From Caldithrix sp964532875 (GTDB lineage Bacteria; Calditrichota; Calditrichia; Calditrichales; Calditrichaceae), in contig CAZHIZ010000222.1 in assembly GCA_964532875.1 (NCBI GenBank), positions 1 to 5,197 of the forward strand: a stretch of 5,197 nt of DNA. Reading direction: 5' to 3'. A program made the translations under genes and the position numbers. Shown here piece by piece: positions 1 to 5,197 of this stretch. Each line of letters starts with the position of its first letter. The stretch's first letter is position 1. The notes under the pieces were generated by a model. That model saw only the letters and a program-made list of their open reading frames with translations, made no database searches and had not been told where the DNA came from.

Positions 1-12
1 CGGTCCGACCAA

Positions 13-1461
13 TCATTTGATGCCCAGTTCCTTGCACATGCGGTAAAAATTGGGCGGAGCCAAGCCCAAAGCACGGGCCGCCTCGGCATCGGAAGAGGTC
101 TGCCTGCGTACAAATTTAAAATAACTCCGTTTCAACTGCCGTTCCATTTCGCGCCAGGGGATAATCTGTTCACTGTTCCAATGAAATTCGGACGCATTGT
201 CTGCTGCCGAGGCAAAAATTCCCAGTGCCTCTTTAACATCGTTTAACTGCACCGTCCCGCTGGCATTGTACAAAATACGTTGCACCACATTTTGCAATTG
301 GCGGACATTGCCGGGCCAATCGAATCCCTGTAAATAACGCATGGCCTGCGGCGAAATTTCGGGCGGTTCCAAACCCATTTCCGCCCCGAATTGTTTAAAA
401 TAATACAAAATCAATTCCCGGATGTCTTCAGGACGTTCGCGCAGCGGCGGAATGTGCAGAGTAATCACATTCAAACGGTAAAACAGATCTTCACGAAACT
501 TTTTTTCCCGAATCGCCTGTTGCAGGTTTTTATTGGTGGCCGCAATGACCCGCACATCTACCTGAATTTTGTCGGTTCGTCCTATTTTATCGATTTCCCC
601 TTCCTGCAAGACGCGCAGCAATTTTACTTGTGCCGAAAAAGGCAACTCCCCCACTTCGTCCAAAAAAATCGTGCCGTGATTAGCCGCTTCGAACAAACCG
701 ATTTTATCCGTATGCGCCCCGGTAAACGATCCTTTCTCAAAACCGAACAATTCGCTTTCGATTAATTCCTGCGGTAAGCTGCCGCAGTTAACGGTTAAAA
801 ACTTCTCGAAACGTCTCTTGCTTAAATAATGCAGATGGGTCGCTACCAATTCTTTGCCCGTACCCGATTCCCCCGTAATCAGCACGGTAGCTTCCTGTTG
901 TGCTATTTTTTTGATGCGTGTGCGCAAATCCTGCATGGCTTCGGAACGGCCGATTAAAACCTTTTTGGCTAATATGTTTTCAATCGTCTGAATTAACTTC
1001 TTCTTGGAGCTCTGCTCTTTTTTAACCAGCATGCGCTTTTCGAATGCATTTAAAATATTCAGAATGAAATCCGTGGGCTGATAAATAAACTCTTCAATAT
1101 CCCCGGGGTATTTGGTACAATACCACATGGCCCCCGCTTCCAGCAAGCGGTTGGCAAAATCGAAATCCGTAATATTGACCGTCATTTTGGTGATCACAAT
1201 TATCTGCAGCGATTCATCGATCTCTTTGATCCGACGAATTAACGCTTCACCCGTAATTCCACCGGCCAATTGATAATCCATGATAATGACGTCATATCCA
1301 CCGTGATTCTTTTCCAGCGCGCGTATGGCCGATTGTCCGTCGGCTACGACTTTCCGAATGATGATTTGCTCCCGAAACGGAGCCAAGGTGCGTTCCACGC
1401 GTTTTACATCATAGTCTTCATCTTCGATTAAAAGAATATTAATCTTTTGATTAAGCTTCAT
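13..1461 (-). CDS. NtrC-family sigma-54-dependent response regulator (receiver, AAA+, Fis-type HTH)
   Basis: This is a cytoplasmic DNA-binding activator that, once phosphorylated, should use ATP hydrolysis to open sigma-54 RNA polymerase promoters. The receiver domain (about residues 7-145) has the acidic pair E13/D14, phospho-acceptor Asp62 (IIMDYQ), Thr91 (VITK) and Lys117 (CTKYP). The AAA+ domain (about 168-410) has Walker A GESGTGKE (197-204), the sigma-54 contact loop as GSFTGA (244-249), Walker B IFLDE (265-269), arginine-finger region REDLFYRL (323-330) and sensor II WPGNVRQLQN (382-391). A Fis-type helix-turn-helix fills about 455-482 (EAARALGLAPPNFYR). The 482-residue length is slightly above a standard NtrC because the receiver is extended between Thr91 and Lys117 and after Lys117. 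Its ATG overlaps the kinase stop as ATGA, so translation is probably coupled; AAGGA lies about 8 bases upstream. The partner is almost certainly the adjacent kinase. Family assignment is very sure; targets are unknown. Confidence 0.96.
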   Translation of the reverse strand: MKLNQKINILLIEDEDYDVKRVERTLAPFREQIIIRKVVADGQSAIRALEKNHGGYDVIIMDYQLAGGITGEALIRRIKEIDESLQIIVITKMTVNITDFDFANRLLEAGAMWYCTKYPGDIEEFIYQPTDFILNILNAFEKRMLVKKEQSSKKKLIQTIENILAKKVLIGRSEAMQDLRTRIKKIAQQEATVLITGESGTGKELVATHLHYLSKRRFEKFLTVNCGSLPQELIESELFGFEKGSFTGAHTDKIGLFEAANHGTIFLDEVGELPFSAQVKLLRVLQEGEIDKIGRTDKIQVDVRVIAATNKNLQQAIREKKFREDLFYRLNVITLHIPPLRERPEDIRELILYYFKQFGAEMGLEPPEISPQAMRYLQGFDWPGNVRQLQNVVQRILYNASGTVQLNDVKEALGIFASAADNASEFHWNSEQIIPWREMERQLKRSYFKFVRRQTSSDAEAARALGLAPPNFYRMCKELGIK

Positions 1462-2981
1462 TCTCCCGTTCCTTCTTTAGACATTCCGCTTTCTTCTTGC
1501 GTAGCCTTTCCTGCAAAAGGAATGTAAATCTCAAAGCAGGCGCCGCTACCCTGGCGATTAAAGGCATCGATGGACCAGCCGCAACGGCGCGCAATCTGAT
1601 ACGAAAGGTAACAGCCGTATCCCCGATTGTTGCCTTCTTCCTTGGTGGAAATATTTTCCAGAAACAAACGGCGAATCCCCGCTTTGTCGGTTCGTAGCAG
1701 GTCGGGCAAAATACCCTTCCCGTTGTCACAAATGCGCAAAATACCCTTGTTTTCGCTCGGCCGATATTCGCTTTGGATGAAAATAATAATGTCCTGTGTA
1801 CCGGCGTGATCCACGGCGTTTTGAATAAGGGGCTCGATGATTTCCCAGACCACAAACTCGTTAATGGATACCGAAGGAAAATGTTCATCCAGACTCAATT
1901 GAAAATGGATGTGGCGCAAATCTTTGGAAGTACGTTTAAAAATGGCATCCACAATAAAGCGTACCACTTCATTCAAATCGGTTTTAAAATAGGGGCTGCG
2001 GATGGTTTGCAACGGCGGGTCGTACCATTTCATGTCGTAAATGACGCGACTAATGAAATTGGCATATTTTGTGGTTCGATGTTTAACTAATTCAATGGAA
2101 TCTTCTTTCAGATTACGTAAATCCTCTTTAATGAAGCCCATTATTTTTTCCGCTTTGTGGTGCGTATGGTAAATGCGTTTGGTAAAAAGGGCTTCCTTTT
2201 GTCGGGCAATGTGTTCTTTGAGATATTTTTCCCGCTCCTGAAAGAAAAGTTTTTGTGCTTCGTCCCTTTCCCGCACGGTGTAAGCCGAAATGTAAAACAT
2301 GGCCAAAAGGCCAAAAAGAATCAAGAGGGAAAAGATGAGTGCCGTTTCATCGTAGTTGGAGGTAATTTGCTGGGCAATAAAACCGAAGTCGGGCTTAATA
2401 CGCATGTAAAGAGCACCGATATATTCCCCGCGCGGTGCCAAAGGAACCAGAACCTGAAAAAATTCCCCTTTGCGCACGCTGATAATCTGTTCCTTGCTTT
2501 TCAGTTCTTTTTCTAATGACTGGTACAGACGAATGGTCTCCATTTCCCGATTGACCACCAGATCGGGATTGGGGTGTTTATGGTAAAAGAAATCAAACAG
2601 ATCCTGACCGTTATCAATGGCAAAATACATTCCGTGGTAGCAGCCGACCAGAGAGATCTTTTGTACGTTTTGCTGCAAAATTTGCTGAGAAAAAATGATA
2701 TTGAAAGCCTGAATCAAATTCTTTTCCTGCGAGGGATTGTAATGGCCGTAAGGCGCGTTTGTCTCCATCAGCAACTCGATGGAGGTCGTGGTCAAATTGG
2801 CCAGTTTTTCGGCGGAATCCAATTTGTACCAATTTTGTGTTTCTTCGATTAGCCGGGCTAAAGAGGCTTTGTTGATGTACGAAACCGCCAATTGAAAAAT
2901 AATGAGTACGATAAAAAGTACTAAAAGATGCTTCCATTCGAAATGGTATTTTTTAAAAGATTCCCGAATATTTTTCTTCAT
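1458..2981 (-). CDS. Two-pass membrane sensor histidine kinase, cognate to the downstream sigma-54 regulator
   Basis: This is an inner-membrane kinase of 507 residues. TM1 spans about 18-36 and TM2 about 213-234, enclosing an extracytoplasmic domain of about 175 residues whose end (FFQVLVPLAPRGEYIGALYM, 174-193) looks like the last strands of a Cache/PDC-type sensor; that fold is an inference. No HAMP domain is apparent. A charged, probably coiled-coil linker (236-268) leads into a dimerisation helix region with a His cluster, IYHTHHKAEKI (270-280), which does not fit the usual H-box. The C-terminal ATPase domain (about 335-490) is intact: N box EPLIQNAVDHAG (383-394), G1 box DNGKGI (419-424), F box near F440, G2 box RGYGCYL (453-459), and G3 GSGACFEIYIP (478-488). 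It starts 10 bases after the binding-protein stop with only a weak ribosome site, and it overlaps the regulator by 4 bases. The likely role is to relay the state of the binding protein to the regulator. Kinase versus phosphatase balance cannot be seen. Confidence 0.9.
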   Translation of the reverse strand: MKKNIRESFKKYHFEWKHLLVLFIVLIIFQLAVSYINKASLARLIEETQNWYKLDSAEKLANLTTTSIELLMETNAPYGHYNPSQEKNLIQAFNIIFSQQILQQNVQKISLVGCYHGMYFAIDNGQDLFDFFYHKHPNPDLVVNREMETIRLYQSLEKELKSKEQIISVRKGEFFQVLVPLAPRGEYIGALYMRIKPDFGFIAQQITSNYDETALIFSLLILFGLLAMFYISAYTVRERDEAQKLFFQEREKYLKEHIARQKEALFTKRIYHTHHKAEKIMGFIKEDLRNLKEDSIELVKHRTTKYANFISRVIYDMKWYDPPLQTIRSPYFKTDLNEVVRFIVDAIFKRTSKDLRHIHFQLSLDEHFPSVSINEFVVWEIIEPLIQNAVDHAGTQDIIIFIQSEYRPSENKGILRICDNGKGILPDLLRTDKAGIRRLFLENISTKEEGNNRGYGCYLSYQIARRCGWSIDAFNRQGSGACFEIYIPFAGKATQEESGMSKEGTGE

Positions 2982-2991
2982 TCGACAAGGC

Positions 2992-4311
2992 TCACTTCAA
3001 ATTAATACTTTGCGCATTAATGGCCTCTTCGGCCTGCCGCAAGGCCTGCTCCACCGAAAGTTCCCCTTTTAAAGCTTTGCGAAAATAAAAAGACATGACA
3101 TCGGAAATGCGCGTGTAGTCCGGCCGCATGGGGCGGAATTGACCGTGATTCAAAAGTTTGCGTAACAGACTTAGCTCCGGATGTTTTCTTAATAGTGTGG
3201 AATCGCGATAAACACGGCTCAATGTGGGTAAATACCCCCCGGCGGTAAAAAGAAGCCGTTGATTATCAAATCGCTGGAAAAATTTAATGAAACGCACGGC
3301 CTGGGCCTTGTGTTTGGATTTATTGGCAATCATAAAATTCCAGCCGCCGTAAATAGCCGTATTTTGTTGTCCTTTAAAATGGGGAATCGGTGCAATACCC
3401 ACGATTCGTTTTTCCTGATGCTGCGCATTGTAAGCATTAACCCGCAACCAAAGACCGGGCCAACCGCGCAGGAACAGGCCGTTTTTCTCCAGCATCAGGT
3501 TGTAGCAGTTAATTTCGTCGAAATCGTAAACTTGCGGTGGCGTAAACCGGTAACGATGAATAAAGTCGTAAAGTAACTGCAAACCTCTACGCGCCTGCGG
3601 CACATCCAAATGAACACTGTCCTGGCCAAACATGCGCCGGATAGTCTTTTGCGAAAGCGTTTCGTAAAAAACGCACATAAGACCTTCAAAATTATCGGCC
3701 GGGAATAAAAAGATCGGTCGTTTGTTTTCGTCGAATCGTTTTCCGATTGCAATGAATTGCGGCCAGGTTAAACCGTTTTTTATTTGGGTTTCGAGCTTCC
3801 GGTAGTCGGGCTGGGTTTTCAAAACGTTTTTTTCGTAATACAACATGCCCACATCCATGTAAAAAGGAACCGCTACCAACTTACCGTTGTAATAGCACGT
3901 TTGCAGCGATTTGGGAATGAAGGCCCGCAATTCGGAGTCGCTGTAATAATCATCCAGAACAGCGCCCCATTTGGCAAAACGCGGTGTCCAGATAATATCC
4001 ACGGTAAACAGATCAATGCGTTCACTTTTACTGCGCAACGATCGGGCTAACATTTCTTTGCGCTCATTGGTGGTAAATTTGTTAAAAGGCAGGTTCACCG
4101 GAACAACACGGATTTTGCCTTTGTTTTCCCGATTAAACTTATCGATTAAAATCTTGTGCGTATCGGAAATGTTGTCCACATAAAACAATTTCACTTCGCC
4201 GTTGGTGGTGGTGATCCAATGTTTCGGGTGGATCAGCAAAAAAAAGAAGAAGAATAAAACAACGGAAAATACCAAAACCCACAATCCGTTTTTATTAAAG
4301 AATCTCTTCAT
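2992..4311 (-). CDS. Membrane-anchored extracellular solute-binding protein, family 1 (probable ligand receptor for the kinase)
   Basis: This 439-residue protein has the type II periplasmic binding-protein fold of ABC transporter family 1 (MalE/UgpB-like). Typical marks are YNGKLVAVPFYMDVGMLYYEK (141-161; GK-x-AVP then LYY), LTWPQFIAIGKRF (181-193), the GGWNFMIANKSKHKAQA region (322-338) with a following FxxFF helix, GYLPTLSRVY (359-368), and a C-terminal ALxGExSVEQAL helix (413-424). The N terminus has a short basic stretch and a very hydrophobic helix (about 10-27). There is no Cys lipobox and no clear AxA cleavage site, so it is probably kept as an uncleaved anchor. It is first in a three-gene unit with kinase and regulator, and no permease gene is present, which argues for sensing over import. 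Ligand is unknown; the family often binds sugars, oligosaccharides or glycerol phosphates. The ATG is preceded by a weak GAGAG about 10 bases upstream. Family call is firm; receptor role is inferred. Confidence 0.9.
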   Translation of the reverse strand: MKRFFNKNGLWVLVFSVVLFFFFFLLIHPKHWITTTNGEVKLFYVDNISDTHKILIDKFNRENKGKIRVVPVNLPFNKFTTNERKEMLARSLRSKSERIDLFTVDIIWTPRFAKWGAVLDDYYSDSELRAFIPKSLQTCYYNGKLVAVPFYMDVGMLYYEKNVLKTQPDYRKLETQIKNGLTWPQFIAIGKRFDENKRPIFLFPADNFEGLMCVFYETLSQKTIRRMFGQDSVHLDVPQARRGLQLLYDFIHRYRFTPPQVYDFDEINCYNLMLEKNGLFLRGWPGLWLRVNAYNAQHQEKRIVGIAPIPHFKGQQNTAIYGGWNFMIANKSKHKAQAVRFIKFFQRFDNQRLLFTAGGYLPTLSRVYRDSTLLRKHPELSLLRKLLNHGQFRPMRPDYTRISDVMSFYFRKALKGELSVEQALRQAEEAINAQSINLK

Positions 4312-4312
4312 G

Positions 4313-4336
4313 TCAACTGTTCTCTCAAGGAGTTGA
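4313..4336. repeat. 6-bp inverted repeat in the leader of the binding-protein gene
   Basis: TCAACT (4313-4318) is exactly complementary to AGTTGA (4331-4336), with a 12-base spacer. On the transcript of the minus-strand operon it lies immediately before the ATG, and the weak GAGAG ribosome site falls in the loop. It could be an operator half-site pair or a small leader hairpin, and a 6-bp match at this spacing can also arise by chance. Confidence 0.35.
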
Positions 4337-4393
4337 AAATCGGAATTCCAAACCGCAAGATTTCCCTGTACGGAAGAAATTTCATGGCAATCA

Positions 4394-4408
4394 TTATTAA
4401 ATTAATAA
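4394..4408. repeat. 15-bp AT-rich palindrome, candidate operator
   Basis: TTATTAA (4394-4400) and TTAATAA (4402-4408) are perfect reverse complements around a single central base. The site lies 83 bases upstream of the binding-protein start codon, inside the ATGGCA/TGCCAT pair. Regulator binding is possible, but AT-only palindromes are expected fairly often in AT-rich DNA. Confidence 0.4.
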
Positions 4409-4433
4409 GACGAAATTAGTATTTATTCCTGCC

Positions 4434-4443
4434 ATTTGCAAAT
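4434..4443. repeat. 10-bp perfect palindrome ATTTGCAAAT, candidate operator
   Basis: ATTTGCAAAT equals its own reverse complement, with no further extension. It sits about 37 bases upstream of the msrA -35 hexamer and about 120 bases upstream of the binding-protein start, a reasonable place for an upstream regulator site for either unit. No matching second copy was noticed nearby. Confidence 0.35.
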
Positions 4444-4479
4444 ACTTCAAAAGGTTTTCAGTCACCTCATGAAATATTC

Positions 4480-4508
4480 TTAGCAGACTTCACGTTTAGG
4501 GTTATAAA
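4480..4508 (+). promoter_or_regulatory. Predicted sigma-70-type promoter for msrA
   Basis: The -35 hexamer TTAGCA (4480-4485, 4 of 6 to consensus) is followed by a 17-base spacer and the -10 hexamer TATAAA (4503-4508, 5 of 6). Transcription would start near 4515, leaving a short leader of about 20 bases before the TTG start. The spacing is ideal, but the call rests on sequence match alone, and lineage-specific promoter rules could differ. Confidence 0.55.
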
Positions 4509-4522
4509 GAATAAAAGGTAAA

Positions 4523-4528
4523 AGGAGG
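4523..4528 (+). promoter_or_regulatory. Strong ribosome binding site that fixes the TTG start of msrA
   Basis: AGGAGG is a full match to the anti-Shine-Dalgarno core and lies 7 bases before TTG at 4536. No ATG is suitably placed, so this site decides the unusual start codon. Confidence 0.85.
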
Positions 4529-4535
4529 TATTATA

Positions 4536-5186
4536 TTGACTAAGAAATCAATCATTAAGAGCGGCCTATTGTTTCTCTTTCTGGCTTTTAGTAGTTTTGC
4601 AACGGCAGGACAAAACAGCGCAAGCGAAGATAAAAAGGAGATGAAAGTGAGTGAGAAAACGGAAATCGCCACCCTGGGCGGCGGATGTTTTTGGTGTATC
4701 GAGGCTATTTACACGCGTGTTAAAGGTGTGAATAAAGTTACTTCAGGATATGCCGGAGGTCATGTTGCCAATCCCACCTACGAACAGGTTTCGACCGGAA
4801 CAACCGGCCATGCCGAAGTTGTGCAAATCGAATTTAACCCGGCAAAAATCACCTATCAGGAAATTCTAAATATTTTTTGGCAAATTCACGATCCCACGCA
4901 ATTAAATCGTCAGGGTAATGATATTGGGACGCAATACCGGTCGGTGATTTTTTACCACAATGACCGTCAGAAAGAGATCGCCGAGCAATCCAAAAAAGAA
5001 TTGGAGCAGGCAAAAGTTTTCGATAAACCCATCGTCACCGAAATTAGTGCTTTTGAACATTTCTACCCGGCGGAAAATTACCACAAAAATTATTACGACC
5101 GCAATAGCAGTGAGCCCTATTGCCAGTTGGTCATCAATCCCAAATTGCAGAAATTCAAAAAACATTTTTCGGAATATTTGAAATAA
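4536..5186 (+). CDS. msrA: Exported peptide-methionine (S)-S-oxide reductase MsrA
   Basis: MsrA reduces the S epimer of methionine sulfoxide in proteins or free methionine, repairing oxidative damage. The MsrA domain (about 43-208) is complete. The catalytic Cys51 lies in GGGCFWC (48-54). Other active-site residues are Glu94 in GHAEVV, Asp129 and Tyr134 in NDIGTQYRS, and Tyr82. Cys196 in EPYCQLVINPKL is the likely resolving Cys, with Cys54 as an alternative. An N-terminal signal peptide is clear: basic MTKKSIIKSG, hydrophobic LLFLFLAFSSF, then ATA-GQ giving probable signal peptidase I cleavage after residue 24. There is no lipobox, so the mature protein should be soluble outside the cytoplasm. 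Translation starts at TTG, set by AGGAGG 7 bases upstream. No MsrB domain is fused, and no msrB lies in the 11 bases left in the window. The source of reducing power outside the cytoplasm is unknown. No terminator is visible before the window ends. Confidence 0.97.
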   Translation: MTKKSIIKSGLLFLFLAFSSFATAGQNSASEDKKEMKVSEKTEIATLGGGCFWCIEAIYTRVKGVNKVTSGYAGGHVANPTYEQVSTGTTGHAEVVQIEFNPAKITYQEILNIFWQIHDPTQLNRQGNDIGTQYRSVIFYHNDRQKEIAEQSKKELEQAKVFDKPIVTEISAFEHFYPAENYHKNYYDRNSSEPYCQLVINPKLQKFKKHFSEYLK

Positions 5187-5197
5187 TTTCACCCTGC

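Larger units (their letters stand above)
4312..4535. other. Divergent intergenic region between the sensory operon and msrA
   Basis: This 224-base AT-rich stretch separates two oppositely transcribed units and must hold the 5' control regions of both. I see a sigma-70-like promoter and a strong ribosome site for msrA, plus three short inverted repeats (4313-4336, 4394-4408, 4434-4443) and a wider ATGGCA/TGCCAT pair (4384-4389, 4430-4435). I find no sigma-54 type TGGCAC-N5-TTGC element on either strand and no convincing -35/-10 pair for the minus-strand operon; the best hexamers there are only 3-4 of 6 matches. No open reading frame of note, tRNA or terminator was seen. Confidence 0.8.

Noticed and set aside
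1..10. GGTC-C-GACC inverted repeat right after the regulator stop, as a terminator stem
   Set aside because: The one-base loop cannot form a hairpin, there is no following T run in the visible 12 bases, and the window ends.
717..730. GSFTGA instead of GAFTGA as a sign of a regulator that lost sigma-54 contact
   Set aside because: The key Phe, Thr and Gly residues are kept, and Ala to Ser at this place is a mild change found in working family members; all other AAA+ motifs are intact.
391..765. Plus-strand 124-codon open frame
   Set aside because: It lies wholly inside the AAA+ coding region of the regulator on the opposite strand, has no ribosome site and resembles no family; it is a shadow.
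1451..1888. Minus-strand 145-codon open frame overlapping the kinase 3' end
   Set aside because: It is in another frame of the kinase ATPase domain, whose N, G1, F and G2 boxes are all in the accepted frame; the alternative product has no domain.
1773..2090. Plus-strand 105-codon open frame antisense to the kinase
   Set aside because: It has no ribosome site or recognisable motif, and the opposite strand codes a conserved ATPase domain.
3259..3576. Plus-strand 105-codon open frame antisense to the binding protein
   Set aside because: It is a mirror of conserved binding-protein codons, with no independent evidence for translation.
2992..4311. Binding protein as the first gene of a sugar import operon
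   Set aside because: The next two genes on the strand are kinase and regulator, not permeases, and upstream is divergent; import cannot be excluded if permeases are elsewhere, but it is not supported here.
4902..5192. Minus-strand 96-codon hydrophobic open frame antisense to msrA
   Set aside because: Its apparent membrane-like stretch is the complement of the Lys, Asn and Glu-rich end of MsrA; no ribosome site or family match is seen.

Overview
The window reads as a bacterial chromosomal segment of moderate GC content (mid-40s percent by eye). It carries four protein-coding genes and one 224-base divergent intergenic region. Nothing in it is definitely taxon-specific. Two-membrane physiology is suggested by an exported MsrA with a signal peptidase I site, and sigma-54 use is suggested by the NtrC-type regulator. 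The overall character reminds me of the FCB group, Calditrichota/Caldithrix-like lineages in particular, but that is a low-confidence impression. No RNA gene, CRISPR array, insertion sequence or recognisable terminator was seen.

Left block (13-4311, all on the minus strand, transcribed right to left): three tightly packed genes that look like one operon. First comes a family 1 extracellular solute-binding protein (2992-4311) with an N-terminal membrane anchor and no lipobox. Ten bases later comes a two-pass membrane sensor histidine kinase (1458-2981). Its stop overlaps by four bases (ATGA) the start of an NtrC-family response regulator with receiver, AAA+ and Fis-type HTH domains (13-1461). 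No ABC permease or ATPase is present, so the binding protein probably senses rather than transports. The proposed path is: the anchored binding protein captures a ligand (sugar-like or other small molecule, unknown), engages the kinase's extracytoplasmic domain, the kinase phosphorylates Asp62 of the regulator, and the regulator activates sigma-54 promoters outside this window. This is a candidate three-component sensory system, similar in principle to HptA-HptRS, LuxP-LuxQ or ChvE-VirA, but with a sigma-54 activator as output.

Middle (4312-4535): divergent intergenic region. It has a good sigma-70-type promoter and a strong ribosome binding site for the right-hand gene. It also holds three inverted repeats that are plausible operators, and no visible -24/-12 sigma-54 promoter for the operon.

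Right block (4536-5186, plus strand): an exported peptide methionine sulfoxide reductase A starting at TTG, with an intact active site. A second, internal Shine-Dalgarno-like site could allow a cytosolic form. There is no visible functional link between MsrA and the sensory operon beyond the shared intergenic region.
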